Shown here: positions 47,420 to 56,547 of the stretch, one piece after another
Position numbering within the stretch: the first letter of the stretch is position 1
Layout: each line of letters starts with the position of its first letter
DNA from: Ochrobactrum chromiisoli
Lineage (GTDB): Bacteria; Pseudomonadota; Alphaproteobacteria; Rhizobiales; Rhizobiaceae
NCBI RefSeq assembly: GCF_026241335.1
Contig: NZ_JAPHAV010000006.1
Location: forward strand, 62,001-126,000
Direction: 5' to 3'
DNA: 64,000 nucleotides
The notes under the pieces: model-generated
Seen by the model: the letters and a program-made list of their open reading frames with translations, nothing else
What the model was told of the DNA's origin: nothing
The model's database searches: none
Position numbers and translations under genes: made by a program

Positions 47420-49393
47420 TCAGATATTAACCTGCGTTCCGATCTCGACAACACGCCCCGTTGGTATCTGGAAATATTCTGTTGCATCCGATGCGGTACG
47501 CGCCAACAAAATAAACAGCTTATCCTGCCAAAGCGGCATGCCGGAATGCGCTGATGCTTTCAGCCAGCGGCGCGACAAAAAGAAAGACGTTGTCATAATA
47601 TCGAACTTCCAGCCAAGTTTCCGGCATAAGCCCAACGCACGCGGAATATTGGGTTGCTGCATATAGCCAAAAGTCAGCGTCACCAGCATGAAGCGCTCAT
47701 TATATTGCGAAACGCGCGCGCGATCCGCACTGGAAACCCATGGCTTTGAGGCCGTAACCACCGTGAGGATCACGTTGTTCTCGTGCAGAACCTTATAATG
47801 CTTGAGACTGTGCATCAGCGCTGTCGGCGCACTTTTCGGATCACCGGTCAGAAACACCGCAGTACCCGGCACAATGGTTGGCGGACGCTTGTTCATTTGC
47901 TCGACGATCAGATCAAGCGGCACTTCTGCCTTACGCGTCTTCTGGAACAGGTGTCGGGTGCCGCGCACCCATGTCCACATGATGATCACCAGAATGGCGG
48001 CAAACAGAATAGAGGCCCAGCCGCCCTCATGTACTTTGATGATGTTCGCGCTAAAAAACAGAAGATCAACGATAAAAAACCCTGCGATAACCGGCAAGGC
48101 ACGGCTGACACGCCAGTTCCAGATACGTGTCATGACGAAATAAAGAAGACCGGTCGTAACCAACATATTGCCGGTAACAGCAATGCCATATGCAGATGCC
48201 AGATTGTTGGATTTCTCAAAGCCAAGCACCAGAATAATAACCGTCAGACCGAGCAGCAGATTGACGCGCGGGATATAAATCTGTCCGTGCAGTTTTTCGG
48301 ACGTATGCTGGATTTCCAGACGCGGCAGAATATTAAGCTGGACAGCCTGGCGTGCAACAGAAAACGCGCCACTGATAACCGCCTGACTGGCAATCACCGT
48401 CGCAGCCGTTGCGAGCAAGACCATCGGCCACAGTGCAAATTTCGGCATCATCTCGAAAAATGGCAGCGCCGCAGCTTCACCGTGCGAAAGCACGAATGCA
48501 GCTTGTCCGAAATAATTGAGCAGCAAGCTGGGAAAAACGATCCACAGCCAGGCCCGCACAATCGGCTTTCGTCCAAAGTGCCCGAGATCGGCATAAAGTG
48601 CCTCTGCACCTGTCATGGCAAGAAACACGGCGCCAACAGTGATAAAGGCAACACCGGGGCTAACAGCCAAAAAGCGCACCGCATAATAAGGATTAAGGGC
48701 GGCCATAACTGTGGGATCATCAAAGATGTGCCAAAGCCCCAATGCACCAAGCGCCAGAAACCACACGGCCATAATCGGCCCGAAAACAATCGCAACCTTG
48801 CCTGTTCCGTATTTCTGGATTGAGAAGAGAACAACAAGAATGACGAGGGTAATCGGCACCACGAAGGGCGTCATGTGAGGTGCTACAATCTGAACCCCTT
48901 CAACAGCCGAAAGCACCGAAATGGCTGGCGTAATGACCGCATCACCAAAAAAAAGCGCCGCACCGCAAATCCCTGCCCCCAGAATAAGATCAGGCCGCCC
49001 TTTCAGGACAGACCGCACCAGTGCCATCAAAGAGAGAATGCCGCCTTCACCGTTATTGTCGGCGCGCAATACAAAGATCACATATTTAACCGTCACAACG
49101 AGCAGAAGCGCCCAGAAGATCAGCGAAACGACCCCGAGAATATCGGACCGCGAGAGAATACCATCCGAAGTTGCCGCATGCAGCGCCTCGCGAAAAGCAT
49201 AGATCGGGCTGGTACCGATATCGCCGTAGACAACGCCCAGCGCTCCAAGCAGCAGCATTTTCATGCTGTCGTGTGAATGATCGTTTTCTTCCGAAACGGT
49301 GTTGTTCTCAGGAGAGATGCTAACGGGCAGCGTATTCGTCTCTATCGCATCGCCTGCGGATGAAACGCTCTTATCTGTATTCTCGCTGCTCAT
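47420..49393 (-). CDS. kup: Kup-type low-affinity K+ uptake protein
   Basis: 657 aa, twelve membrane segments after a polar N-terminal stretch of 43 residues, then a C-terminal soluble domain of about 150 residues. The family mark GALGVVYGDIGTSPIYAFREAL stands at about residues 50-71, and SGAFSVARQAVQLNILPRLEI further on. It imports K+ with H+ across the inner membrane. Single gene with its own terminator. Confidence 0.95.
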   Translation of the reverse strand: MSSENTDKSVSSAGDAIETNTLPVSISPENNTVSEENDHSHDSMKMLLLGALGVVYGDIGTSPIYAFREALHAATSDGILSRSDILGVVSLIFWALLLVVTVKYVIFVLRADNNGEGGILSLMALVRSVLKGRPDLILGAGICGAALFFGDAVITPAISVLSAVEGVQIVAPHMTPFVVPITLVILVVLFSIQKYGTGKVAIVFGPIMAVWFLALGALGLWHIFDDPTVMAALNPYYAVRFLAVSPGVAFITVGAVFLAMTGAEALYADLGHFGRKPIVRAWLWIVFPSLLLNYFGQAAFVLSHGEAAALPFFEMMPKFALWPMVLLATAATVIASQAVISGAFSVARQAVQLNILPRLEIQHTSEKLHGQIYIPRVNLLLGLTVIILVLGFEKSNNLASAYGIAVTGNMLVTTGLLYFVMTRIWNWRVSRALPVIAGFFIVDLLFFSANIIKVHEGGWASILFAAILVIIMWTWVRGTRHLFQKTRKAEVPLDLIVEQMNKRPPTIVPGTAVFLTGDPKSAPTALMHSLKHYKVLHENNVILTVVTASKPWVSSADRARVSQYNERFMLVTLTFGYMQQPNIPRALGLCRKLGWKFDIMTTSFFLSRRWLKASAHSGMPLWQDKLFILLARTASDATEYFQIPTGRVVEIGTQVNI

Positions 49394-49686
49394 ATGCAGA
49401 CACCTTCATAAATATCGAAATGGAATATCAGAGAGTGTAGGGGCGAATAAGCCGTCAACGGCCATGTGCCGCATGTATAAAAATCAAACTTTTCAAAGAA
49501 AAATATACTGAGCCAACGCCATAGCACGGAACAAGGACAGTGGAAAACTTCATGTATGCTTCCCTCAAACGATCCTGTGCACGCAGCGCATGATCTGTGG
49601 CGCGCGGTTTATATCTTGTCGCGTCCGCGCACAAACGCGAAATTCGCACGGCTTGATTAGCAGCCATGCGTTTTAGGAGCCCCTTT
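49394..49686. other. About 290 bases between kup and pdxJ without a clear gene
   Basis: A minus-strand frame of 83 codons covers 49455-49706 but overlaps pdxJ and shows no family, ribosome binding site or signal. I see no hairpin. Confidence 0.4.
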
Positions 49687-50427
49687 TTATCCCGCAAGCG
49701 CAGCAATATAACGGCTGACGGTCACTGGCATACCATACATTAACGCATCTGCAGTCAAGCCGTGGCCAATCGACACTTCACTCAATTGCGGTACACGTTT
49801 GACCAGCGCGGGGAGATTTTCAACTGTCAGATCGTGCCCAGCATTGATTGCAAGCCCGAGCGCTGTTGCAGCATCCGCAGCTTTGCCAAGACGATTTATC
49901 TCATGCGATGCAGCCGCGGGATCGTCATAGGTCGCCCCATAAGGGCCGGTATAAAGCTCAATCCGGTCAGCGCCGATAGACTTGGCCTTTTCATAGCCAA
50001 GCGGATCGGGATCAGCAAAAAGCGATACACGCATACCGTTTTCCTTGAGCCGCTGAACAATAGGCGCCAGAAAATCCGACTTTGTTTCAAAGTCCCAACC
50101 ATGATCGGATGTCGCCTGCATCGGATCATCAGGAACCAGCGTCACCTGTTGCGGCTGATGCTTTTCCACCAGTTCCAGAAAAGCTTCTGTCGGAAAGCCT
50201 TCGATATTGAACTCGGCCAGCGGGTATTCATCATCGATCAAAGCACGAATATCAGCAAGGTCGGAAAAGCGGATATGGCGCTGATCGGGGCGCGGATGCA
50301 CTGTCAAACCAGCGGCACCGGCTGCAAGCGCTGCACGTCCAAGGCCGATAACACTTGGCCAGGGGAGATCACGCCTATTGCGCAACATGGCGATGGCATT
50401 AAGATTGACGGACAGTTTTGCAGGCAT
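49687..50427 (-). CDS. pdxJ: Pyridoxine 5'-phosphate synthase
   Basis: 246 aa from the ATG at 50427, with GGGAG ten bases upstream; an open stretch of 58 codons before it is not conserved. It has [26 protein letters not shown] (catalytic His), [15 protein letters not shown] and [10 protein letters not shown]. It condenses deoxyxylulose 5-phosphate with 3-amino-1-hydroxyacetone 1-phosphate in vitamin B6 synthesis. Confidence 0.96.
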   Translation of the reverse strand: MPAKLSVNLNAIAMLRNRRDLPWPSVIGLGRAALAAGAAGLTVHPRPDQRHIRFSDLADIRALIDDEYPLAEFNIEGFPTEAFLELVEKHQPQQVTLVPDDPMQATSDHGWDFETKSDFLAPIVQRLKENGMRVSLFADPDPLGYEKAKSIGADRIELYTGPYGATYDDPAAASHEINRLGKAADAATALGLAINAGHDLTVENLPALVKRVPQLSEVSIGHGLTADALMYGMPVTVSRYIAALAG

Positions 50428-50621
50428 AGAGCGTGGCTCCCTCAAATAAGGATATGGCTTTATATCGTCCGTTGAGAAAAAATGTGAGTGTTTAAGACCG
50501 CATCTCACAAACAATTTCCAACAGCAGCCCGAATGGAAACTTTCATACGCTTTTTCGCAACTTTTGCCCCACCAGCAACGTTTTACCGAACAACAAAGCA
50601 TTCAGAAACTGGAGGTCACCA

Positions 50622-51020
50622 ATGCGCAATGAAGATATTCCGGTCATTCGACGCATTCCCACCAATCGCGAGGACGTCTTCGCTTTTGCAATCGAAGGGC
50701 ATCTGGATGATGCAGCGCTGGAAAACCTCTATGGCCTGCTTGATGCGGCCTATGAAGGTCATGAAGAAATCGACCTGCTTATCCGGCTGACTGGCTATGA
50801 AGGCGTTGACTGGGGAGCTGCTTTTTCCGAAAGCATGCTCTCCATGCGCGCAAAATCGTTGCGACATCTGCGTCGTTACGCGATTGTCGGCGGTCCTTTG
50901 TGGATACAGGCCAGCGTCACACTGATGCAGCCATTTCTCTCGATAGAAATGCGCACATTTGAATCGGATGATGAGCCGAAGGCGTGGGAATGGCTGGACG
51001 CCAAGCCACAAGAACAATGA
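50622..51020 (+). CDS. SpoIIAA-like (STAS-related) protein
   Basis: 132 aa. The pattern FAIEGHLDDAALENLYGLLDAAYEGHEEIDLLIRL and the late RYAIVGGPLW match the SpoIIAA-like domain (Pfam STAS_2) family of small alpha/beta proteins. Some bind hydrophobic ligands; no partner kinase or phosphatase is nearby. Start preceded by GGAGG about nine bases upstream. Function unknown. Confidence 0.8.
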   Translation: MRNEDIPVIRRIPTNREDVFAFAIEGHLDDAALENLYGLLDAAYEGHEEIDLLIRLTGYEGVDWGAAFSESMLSMRAKSLRHLRRYAIVGGPLWIQASVTLMQPFLSIEMRTFESDDEPKAWEWLDAKPQEQ

Positions 51021-51032
51021 TCACTTGAGCAA

Positions 51033-52154
51033 TCACTTTACAATCGTCAACTGCTCCGCAGCACGCGTGATGGCCGTATAAAGCCAGCGCTCGCGCGTGT
51101 CGCGGAATGCATAGCTTTCATCAAACAGCACGACATTATCCCACTGCGAACCCTGCGCCTTATGCACAGTCAGCGCATAGCCATAATCAAAATCATCAAA
51201 GCGTTTTTTGGTCTGCCACGGAATTTCAGCATCCGGGTCTTCAAACTGTGCCTTGAGCAATTTGATTTTGGCAACGCCACGATCTTCATCTTCCGGCGAC
51301 ACCAGAAGATTGATTCCGGGTTTCACGGTTTCCTTGGATGAGGTCATCACTTTCCAAAGAGATCCGTTCAGCAGCCCCTTGGCCGGATCATTGCGTAAAC
51401 AAACCAGCTTATCGCCAGCCTGCGGATAATCTGCGCTGAAACCTTTCAGCTCACGCAGCCGCTGATTATAGCGCTTACGTGTGCGGTTTGTGCCGACAAG
51501 CACCTGATCAGCCGCCAGAACCAGATCCTGATTGACTTGCGACTTGGAGATGACCTTCGCCCGGCCCTCATCGCAATAGCTCAACTCCCTGCCCTCACGC
51601 ACATCAAGCGCCATGCGGATAATGGGGTTATCACGTGCCTGCCGATGAATTTCAGTGAGCAGATAATCCGGCTCATGTTCGGTGAAGAACCCACCGCCGG
51701 AGATTGGCGGTAACTGGCCCGGATCGCCCAACACCAAAATCGGCGTACCAAATGTCATGAGATCGCGGCCGAGCTGCTCATCGACCATAGAACATTCATC
51801 CACAACGATCAGCGCCGCTTTGGCCACAGGGCTTTGACGATTAAGCGAAAAAGTCGGCGAAATAGACGTCTTGCCCGTCGTCTCGTCTTCAATCGCTTCT
51901 TCACCACGCGGGCGATAGATCAGCGAATGCAGCGTGCGGGCATTGTTCGCGCCCTTCGAGCGCAATACCTGCGCTGCCTTGCCGGTGAAGGCAGCAAACT
52001 GCACTTCGCCATCGACATGCTCGGCAAAATAACGCGCCAGCGTCGTTTTACCTGTACCGGCATAGCCAAACAGCCGAAAAATGGGCGAACGCCCTTCTTT
52101 CAGCCATTGTCCAACGGCCTTCAAGGCCTGATCCTGCTCTGGAGAAAACTGCAT
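51033..52154 (-). CDS. RecD-like superfamily 1 helicase
   Basis: 373 aa. Walker A GYAGTGKTT at about residues 29-37, motif II VDECSMVDEQ, then GDPGQLPPI, and the C-terminal UvrD_C_2-type LTVHKAQGSQWDNVV with YTAITRA. This is the COG0507 exonuclease V alpha-subunit-like family, but much shorter than true RecD, and there are no recB or recC genes here. A phage Dda-like helicase is the nearest functional model. Start uncertain; a GTG eleven codons upstream is possible. Confidence 0.85.
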   Translation of the reverse strand: MQFSPEQDQALKAVGQWLKEGRSPIFRLFGYAGTGKTTLARYFAEHVDGEVQFAAFTGKAAQVLRSKGANNARTLHSLIYRPRGEEAIEDETTGKTSISPTFSLNRQSPVAKAALIVVDECSMVDEQLGRDLMTFGTPILVLGDPGQLPPISGGGFFTEHEPDYLLTEIHRQARDNPIIRMALDVREGRELSYCDEGRAKVISKSQVNQDLVLAADQVLVGTNRTRKRYNQRLRELKGFSADYPQAGDKLVCLRNDPAKGLLNGSLWKVMTSSKETVKPGINLLVSPEDEDRGVAKIKLLKAQFEDPDAEIPWQTKKRFDDFDYGYALTVHKAQGSQWDNVVLFDESYAFRDTRERWLYTAITRAAEQLTIVK

Positions 52155-52202
52155 ATGCTGTTCAGACAGGATTCGCCGCCCAAACACAAGATCAAACCGT
52201 GA

Positions 52203-53174
52203 TCAAACCTTTTGGCTTACCAATGCCGCAAACTTATCAAGATCAACATTTCCGCCGCTCACAATCACGCCAACCCGCTTGCCCTTCAGGCTTGATGCGA
52301 TCTGTCTTGCACCGGCAAACGCCAGACAGCCGGTCGGCTCAACCACCATTTTCATACGGCTTGCGAAAAACTTCATGCCCTGCACAAGTTCATCGTCGCT
52401 GACACTCAAAATATCGCGAACAGTCTTACGGATAATAGCAAAGGTGAGCTCACCCAAAGCTTGTGACTGCGCACCATCCGCCAAGGTCTGCGGAACGTCA
52501 ATATGGACGATCTTGCCTGAGCGGAACGACTGCTGACCGTCATTGCCTGCTTCTGGCTCCACACCATAAACATCGCAGGAAGGGGAAAGTGCTTTGGCAG
52601 CCAAGGCTGAACCCGCCAGCAGTCCACCGCCGCCAAGGCAGACAAACAATGCATCCAGCGGGCCAACCTCTTCAATCAGTTCCTTTGCTGCCGTGCCCTG
52701 CCCTGCAATAATATCGGGATGATTAAACGGCGGAATAAGCGTCAGCCCACCCTCCTCGGCCAGCGTCTTCGAAAGAGCGTCGCGATCCTCAGTATAACGA
52801 TTATAGGTAACGACTTTTGCGCCATAACCCCGCGTTGCGTCGAGCTTGGCCGCTGGCGCATCTTCGGGCATGATAATCGTCGCACCAATATTTAATAATT
52901 TCGCGGCCAGCGCGATCGCCTGCGCATGATTGCCGGAAGAAAAGGCAAGCACGCCGCGCTTCTTCTGCTCATCTGAAAACCGCGACAAAGCATTAAACGC
53001 CCCACGAAACTTGAACGCGCCAATACGCTGAAAGTTTTCGCATTTGAAAAAGAACTCAGCCCCCGTTTCTCGATCAAGGATTGATGACGTGAAAACCGGT
53101 GTGTGATGCGCATGGCCTTCAATCTGTCTGGCAGCGGAGATCACATCGTCATAAGTGGGAAGTATGGACATCAT
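52203..53174 (-). CDS. Threonine/serine dehydratase-like PLP enzyme (possibly hydroxyaspartate dehydratase or serine racemase)
   Basis: 323 aa, fold type II PLP enzyme without the regulatory ACT domain of biosynthetic IlvA. The PLP Lys lies in FQRIGAFKFRGA, followed by SSGNHAQAIALAA and the Gly-rich phosphate loop CLGGGGLLAG. The length and sequence style match threo-3-hydroxyaspartate ammonia-lyase and serine racemase more than IlvA. The LysE-type exporter gene lies just upstream on the same strand with 16 bases between, so the two may be cotranscribed. Confidence 0.85.
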   Translation of the reverse strand: MMSILPTYDDVISAARQIEGHAHHTPVFTSSILDRETGAEFFFKCENFQRIGAFKFRGAFNALSRFSDEQKKRGVLAFSSGNHAQAIALAAKLLNIGATIIMPEDAPAAKLDATRGYGAKVVTYNRYTEDRDALSKTLAEEGGLTLIPPFNHPDIIAGQGTAAKELIEEVGPLDALFVCLGGGGLLAGSALAAKALSPSCDVYGVEPEAGNDGQQSFRSGKIVHIDVPQTLADGAQSQALGELTFAIIRKTVRDILSVSDDELVQGMKFFASRMKMVVEPTGCLAFAGARQIASSLKGKRVGVIVSGGNVDLDKFAALVSQKV

Positions 53175-53190
53175 TCACCTCTTCAACACG

Positions 53191-53790
53191 CTATTTCAGC
53201 ATTGGCCAAAGGCTCAAAACCAACAACAACGCCATGATTAAATTGAACCATTTCAATCGAACAGGATCGGAGAGCCAGTTGCGCAACAGCGTACCGAACC
53301 CCGCCCAGACGGAGACACTCGGCAGGTTAACCATCGCAAAAGCAGCACTCACCAGAAGAACGGCAACATAATAATTGTCGTGGTTTGCATAGGTCGCAAT
53401 ACCGGTGATTGCCATCACCCAGGCTTTGGGATTGACCCACTGGAAAGCCAGTGCCTGCAAAAACGACATGGGTTTTGTCTTGTCGCGTCTTTTAGACTCA
53501 CCGATGGAACGCGATGTGGCAATTTTCCACGCAAGATAGAGCATGTAAGCGCCACCCGCGAACTTCAGCGCCATATAGAACGACGGCACGGTTTCAATCA
53601 GCGCACCAAGGCCAAAACCCACGGCCAGCAACAGGATAAAAAACCCCACGCCAATGCCCAGCATATGCGGAATCGTGCGCCGGAAACCGAAATTCACACC
53701 GGATGCAAGCAGCATCAGATTGTTGGGACCGGGCGTGACCGACGAAACAAATGCAAAGACAACAAGCGCCAGAAATATTTCAAGAGACAT
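53191..53790 (-). CDS. LysE/RhtB-family amino acid exporter
   Basis: 199 aa from the ATG at 53790. Six membrane helices, family start ALVVFAFVSSVTPGPNNLMLLASGVNFG and the motif QWVNPKAWVMAITG. The family exports basic or neutral amino acids, homoserine lactone or threonine; the substrate is unknown. The adjacent dehydratase suggests a hydroxyamino acid. Confidence 0.88.
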   Translation of the reverse strand: MSLEIFLALVVFAFVSSVTPGPNNLMLLASGVNFGFRRTIPHMLGIGVGFFILLLAVGFGLGALIETVPSFYMALKFAGGAYMLYLAWKIATSRSIGESKRRDKTKPMSFLQALAFQWVNPKAWVMAITGIATYANHDNYYVAVLLVSAAFAMVNLPSVSVWAGFGTLLRNWLSDPVRLKWFNLIMALLLVLSLWPMLK

Positions 53791-53832
53791 AGTGATTTGA
53801 CCTGAATTGTAGCTACAAATTAGCTCAATAAA

Positions 53833-53864
53833 AAACCGGCACAATCGAAACATTGTGCCGGTTT
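53833..53864 (-). terminator. Terminator of the ilvIH operon
   Basis: AAACCGGCACAAT (53833-53845) pairs perfectly with ATTGTGCCGGTTT (53852-53864). On the minus strand TTTTTTATTG follows. It lies 32 bases after the ilvH stop and about 40 bases before the LysE start. Confidence 0.85.
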
Positions 53865-53895
53865 CAGCCGATATTGTCTCGATTAAGCTTGCTAT

Positions 53896-54468
53896 TTACA
53901 GCCCCTGAGGCCCACGGTTCATAGCAGCCACACCCGTGCGACAGATTTCAACCAGACCAAGCGGCTTCATCAGCGAAATGAACTGGTCGATCTTGGCCGT
54001 CTTGCCGGTAATCTCCACAATGAAATGCTCGGTCGTTGCATCCACAATCTTGGCATTAAAGGCATCGGTCAGGCGCAGGGTTTCAGCACGCGCCTCGCCC
54101 TTTCCTGCAACCTTGATCAGCGCAAGCTCACGCTCAATCGGACGTTCATGGCCAAGTTCAACGGCGCGGTAGGTCATATCAACCACGCGGTGCACCGGCA
54201 CGATGCGCTCCAACTGATGGCGGATCTGATCGAGAACATTTGGCGTGCCACGTGTCACAATCGTGATGCGCGACAGATGCTGCTCATGCTCGGTTTCAGA
54301 AACCGTCAGGCTTTCAATGTTGTAGCCACGGCCTGAAAACAGGCCAATGACACGGGCGAGAACGCCCGGTTCGTTATCAACGAGAACCGAAAGCGTATGG
54401 GTTTCCGGTGTCTGTGTATCCGCTGCAATAAAATATGCCGAGCCGGATGCTAGATTTTGTGCGTTCAT
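53896..54468 (-). CDS. ilvH: Acetolactate synthase small (regulatory) subunit
   Basis: 190 aa. N-terminal ACT domain HTLSVLVDNEPGVLARVIGLFSGRGYNIESLTV (about residues 24-57), then a C-terminal IlvH domain. It binds valine and activates the large subunit. GGAGTAAAGAAC precedes the ATG. It follows ilvI by 15 bases in the same transcript and is the last gene before a strong terminator. Confidence 0.96.
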   Translation of the reverse strand: MNAQNLASGSAYFIAADTQTPETHTLSVLVDNEPGVLARVIGLFSGRGYNIESLTVSETEHEQHLSRITIVTRGTPNVLDQIRHQLERIVPVHRVVDMTYRAVELGHERPIERELALIKVAGKGEARAETLRLTDAFNAKIVDATTEHFIVEITGKTAKIDQFISLMKPLGLVEICRTGVAAMNRGPQGL

Positions 54469-54483
54469 GTTCTTTACTCCGGA

Positions 54484-56289
54484 TCAGACTAGGGAACGGC
54501 CCTTGGCGTCAATGGCATTGGCAACAGCTTCATCGGTCGCTTCATCAGGCAACAGCATTTCATTATGTGCCTTACCAGATGGGATCATCGGGAAGCAGTT
54601 GGCGAGATTGGCAACGCGGCAATCAAAGATAACCGGCTTTTTGACTTCAATCATTTCCATAATCGCATCATCAAGCTTCTCTGGTTTATCGCAGCGAATA
54701 CCATGCGCACCATAAGCTTCTGCCAGCTTCACGAAATCTGGCATTGCTTCCGTATAGGAATGTGACAAGCGATTGCCATGCAGCAACTGCTGCCACTGAC
54801 GAACCATACCCATATATTGATTGTTCAGGATGAAAATCTTGATCGGCGCTTCATACTGGATGGCAGCCGACATTTCCTGAATGCACATCTGGATCGACGC
54901 ATCACCAGCAATATCAATGACCAGCGCATCAGGATGCGCAATCTGAACACCCAGAGCCGCAGGCAAACCATAGCCCATGGTGCCGAGACCACCCGAAGTC
55001 ATCCAGCGATTTGGTGCGTCAAAATCCATGAACTGTGCGGCCCACATCTGATGCTGGCCAACTTCGGTCGTGATATAAGTGTCACGATCCTTGGTCAGTT
55101 CATTCAAGCGCTGCAACGCATATTGCGGCATGATCACGTCTTTGTTCGGCGTATAGGCCAATGACTTTCGAGCACGCCAGCGGTTGATCTGATCCCACCA
55201 GGCAGCAATTGCGTTCTTTTCGGGCTTCTTTTCGGAAGCGCGGAACTGGCGAACAATATCTTCGAGAACATGCGCCACATCACCGATAATCGGCACATCA
55301 ACGCGAACATTCTTGTTGATCGATGATGGATCAATATCGATGTGAATCTTGCGCGAATGCGGAGCAAAGGCATTGAGACGACCCGTGATACGGTCATCAA
55401 AACGCGCACCAACGCACAGCATGACATCGCAATCATGCATGGTCATATTGGCTTCGTATGTGCCGTGCATTCCGAGCATACCCAGCCAGTTCTTGCCCGA
55501 TGCAGGATAGGCACCCAAGCCCATCAGGGTCGAAGTGATCGGGAAATCGCTGATTTCAACCAGCTCACGCAAAAGCTTCGTTGCAGCAGGACCGGAATTG
55601 ATAACACCGCCGCCCGAATAAATGACGGGCTTTTTGGCGCTCAACAACATTTCAACAGCCTGCGCGATGGCCGACTTGTCACCCTCGATCGTTGGGCGAT
55701 AGCTGGTGCGCGGTGCAGTCTGCGGCGGTGTATAAATACCGGTCGCAAACTGAATATCCTTCGGGATATCAACCAGAACCGGCCCCGGACGCCCTGTTGA
55801 GGCAATATGGAAAGCCTCATGCAAGACGCGCGAAAGATCGTTGACGTTGCGAACCAGCCAGTTGTGCTTGGTGCAAGGGCGGGTAATACCAACCGTATCG
55901 GCCTCCTGAAAACCATCAGAGCCAATGAGTGTGGTCGGAACCTGACCGGAAATACAGACCAGCGGGATCGAATCCATAAGCGCGTCCTGCAAAGGCGTGA
56001 CAGCATTGGTAGCACCTGGACCAGACGTAACCAGCATAACGCCAACCTTGCCTGTCGAACGCGCATAGCCTTCGGCCGCATGGCCTGCGCCTTGCTCGTG
56101 ACGAACAAGAATATGCTGAACCTTGTCCTGCTGGAACAGTTCGTCATAGATCGGCAGCACGGCACCACCCGGATAACCGAAAAGATGTTCCACACCATGA
56201 TCAATCATAGCCTGAACCACCATTTCCGCGCCGGTCATTTCGCGTTGCCCTGCGGAGATCGTCGCCGCCTCGCTTTTTGCTGCCGTCAT
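54484..56289 (-). CDS. ilvI: Acetolactate synthase large (catalytic) subunit
   Basis: 601 aa from the ATG at 56289, chosen because GGGAAG lies nine bases upstream; a GTG three codons earlier is too close. It is a ThDP enzyme with GYPGGAVLPIYDEL, HEQGAGHAAEGYAR (catalytic Glu), and the ThDP site GDASIQMCIQEMSAAI to NNQYMGMVRQWQQLLH. It makes acetolactate and acetohydroxybutyrate. The message carries a leader peptide and attenuator upstream. Confidence 0.97.
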   Translation of the reverse strand: MTAAKSEAATISAGQREMTGAEMVVQAMIDHGVEHLFGYPGGAVLPIYDELFQQDKVQHILVRHEQGAGHAAEGYARSTGKVGVMLVTSGPGATNAVTPLQDALMDSIPLVCISGQVPTTLIGSDGFQEADTVGITRPCTKHNWLVRNVNDLSRVLHEAFHIASTGRPGPVLVDIPKDIQFATGIYTPPQTAPRTSYRPTIEGDKSAIAQAVEMLLSAKKPVIYSGGGVINSGPAATKLLRELVEISDFPITSTLMGLGAYPASGKNWLGMLGMHGTYEANMTMHDCDVMLCVGARFDDRITGRLNAFAPHSRKIHIDIDPSSINKNVRVDVPIIGDVAHVLEDIVRQFRASEKKPEKNAIAAWWDQINRWRARKSLAYTPNKDVIMPQYALQRLNELTKDRDTYITTEVGQHQMWAAQFMDFDAPNRWMTSGGLGTMGYGLPAALGVQIAHPDALVIDIAGDASIQMCIQEMSAAIQYEAPIKIFILNNQYMGMVRQWQQLLHGNRLSHSYTEAMPDFVKLAEAYGAHGIRCDKPEKLDDAIMEMIEVKKPVIFDCRVANLANCFPMIPSGKAHNEMLLPDEATDEAVANAIDAKGRSLV

Positions 56290-56341
56290 CGTCTTCACTT
56301 CCCGTCTGCTTTACTTAATCAATTCGTTGATGTTCAGATAA

Positions 56342-56364
56342 CAAAAAAGGCCCCCGAGGGAGCC
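56342..56364 (-). terminator. Attenuator terminator of ilvIH
   Basis: On the minus strand, AGGCTCC and GGGGCCT form a seven-pair stem (one G-U) around CTCG, followed by TTTTTT. It is placed between the leader peptide stop and the ilvI start, as in a classical amino acid attenuator. Confidence 0.8.
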
Positions 56365-56372
56365 TGTCTTTC

Positions 56373-56425
56373 GCGCATGGGAGCTTTCGCCGGATGGTTA
56401 CACCATCCTGCCCATGCGCGTTCGT
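56373..56425 (-). promoter_or_regulatory. Pause/protector hairpins of the ilv leader
   Basis: CGCGCATGGG pairs with CCCATGCGCG at long range, enclosing a GGATGG-TGTAA-CCATCC hairpin that contains the leader stop codon. A stalled ribosome on the Leu-Ile-Val codons would change this pairing. The competing antiterminator was not worked out in full. Confidence 0.6.
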
Positions 56426-56454
56426 ACCACAAGAATAAGAGCTGTTCTGTTCAT
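56398..56454 (-). CDS. ilvL: ilvIH leader peptide
   Basis: 18 codons, MNRTALILVVRTRMGRMV. The cluster ALILVV puts Leu, Ile, Leu, Val, Val in a row, the codons expected to sense branched-chain aminoacyl-tRNA supply. The stop lies inside a hairpin and the terminator follows. There is no Shine-Dalgarno sequence before the ATG, which stands seven bases after a -10 box, so translation is probably leaderless. Confidence 0.85.
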   Translation of the reverse strand: MNRTALILVVRTRMGRMV

Positions 56455-56490
56455 GCCGGGGAGACTAATCAGCGAAAATCGCGGCGTCAA
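56455..56490 (-). promoter_or_regulatory. Promoter of the ilv leader
   Basis: On the minus strand, TTGACG (56490-56485), a 17-base spacer and TAGTCT (56467-56462), then seven bases to the A of the leader ATG at 56454. The A is therefore at the expected +1 position. Confidence 0.7.
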
Positions 56491-56547
56491 CGCGAAAATG
56501 CACAAAACACGATATTTTCTTATATAAAAGAGGCCATCTTGATAAGA

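Noticed and set aside
49455-49706. 83-codon minus-strand ORF between kup and pdxJ
   Set aside because: Overlaps pdxJ by 20 bases, shows no family and lacks a ribosome binding site.
51033-52154. Naming the helicase recD
   Set aside because: Too short, and there are no recB or recC genes; only the superfamily is supported.
52203-53174. Naming the dehydratase ilvA
   Set aside because: It lacks the C-terminal ACT regulatory domain and is not in the ilv operon.
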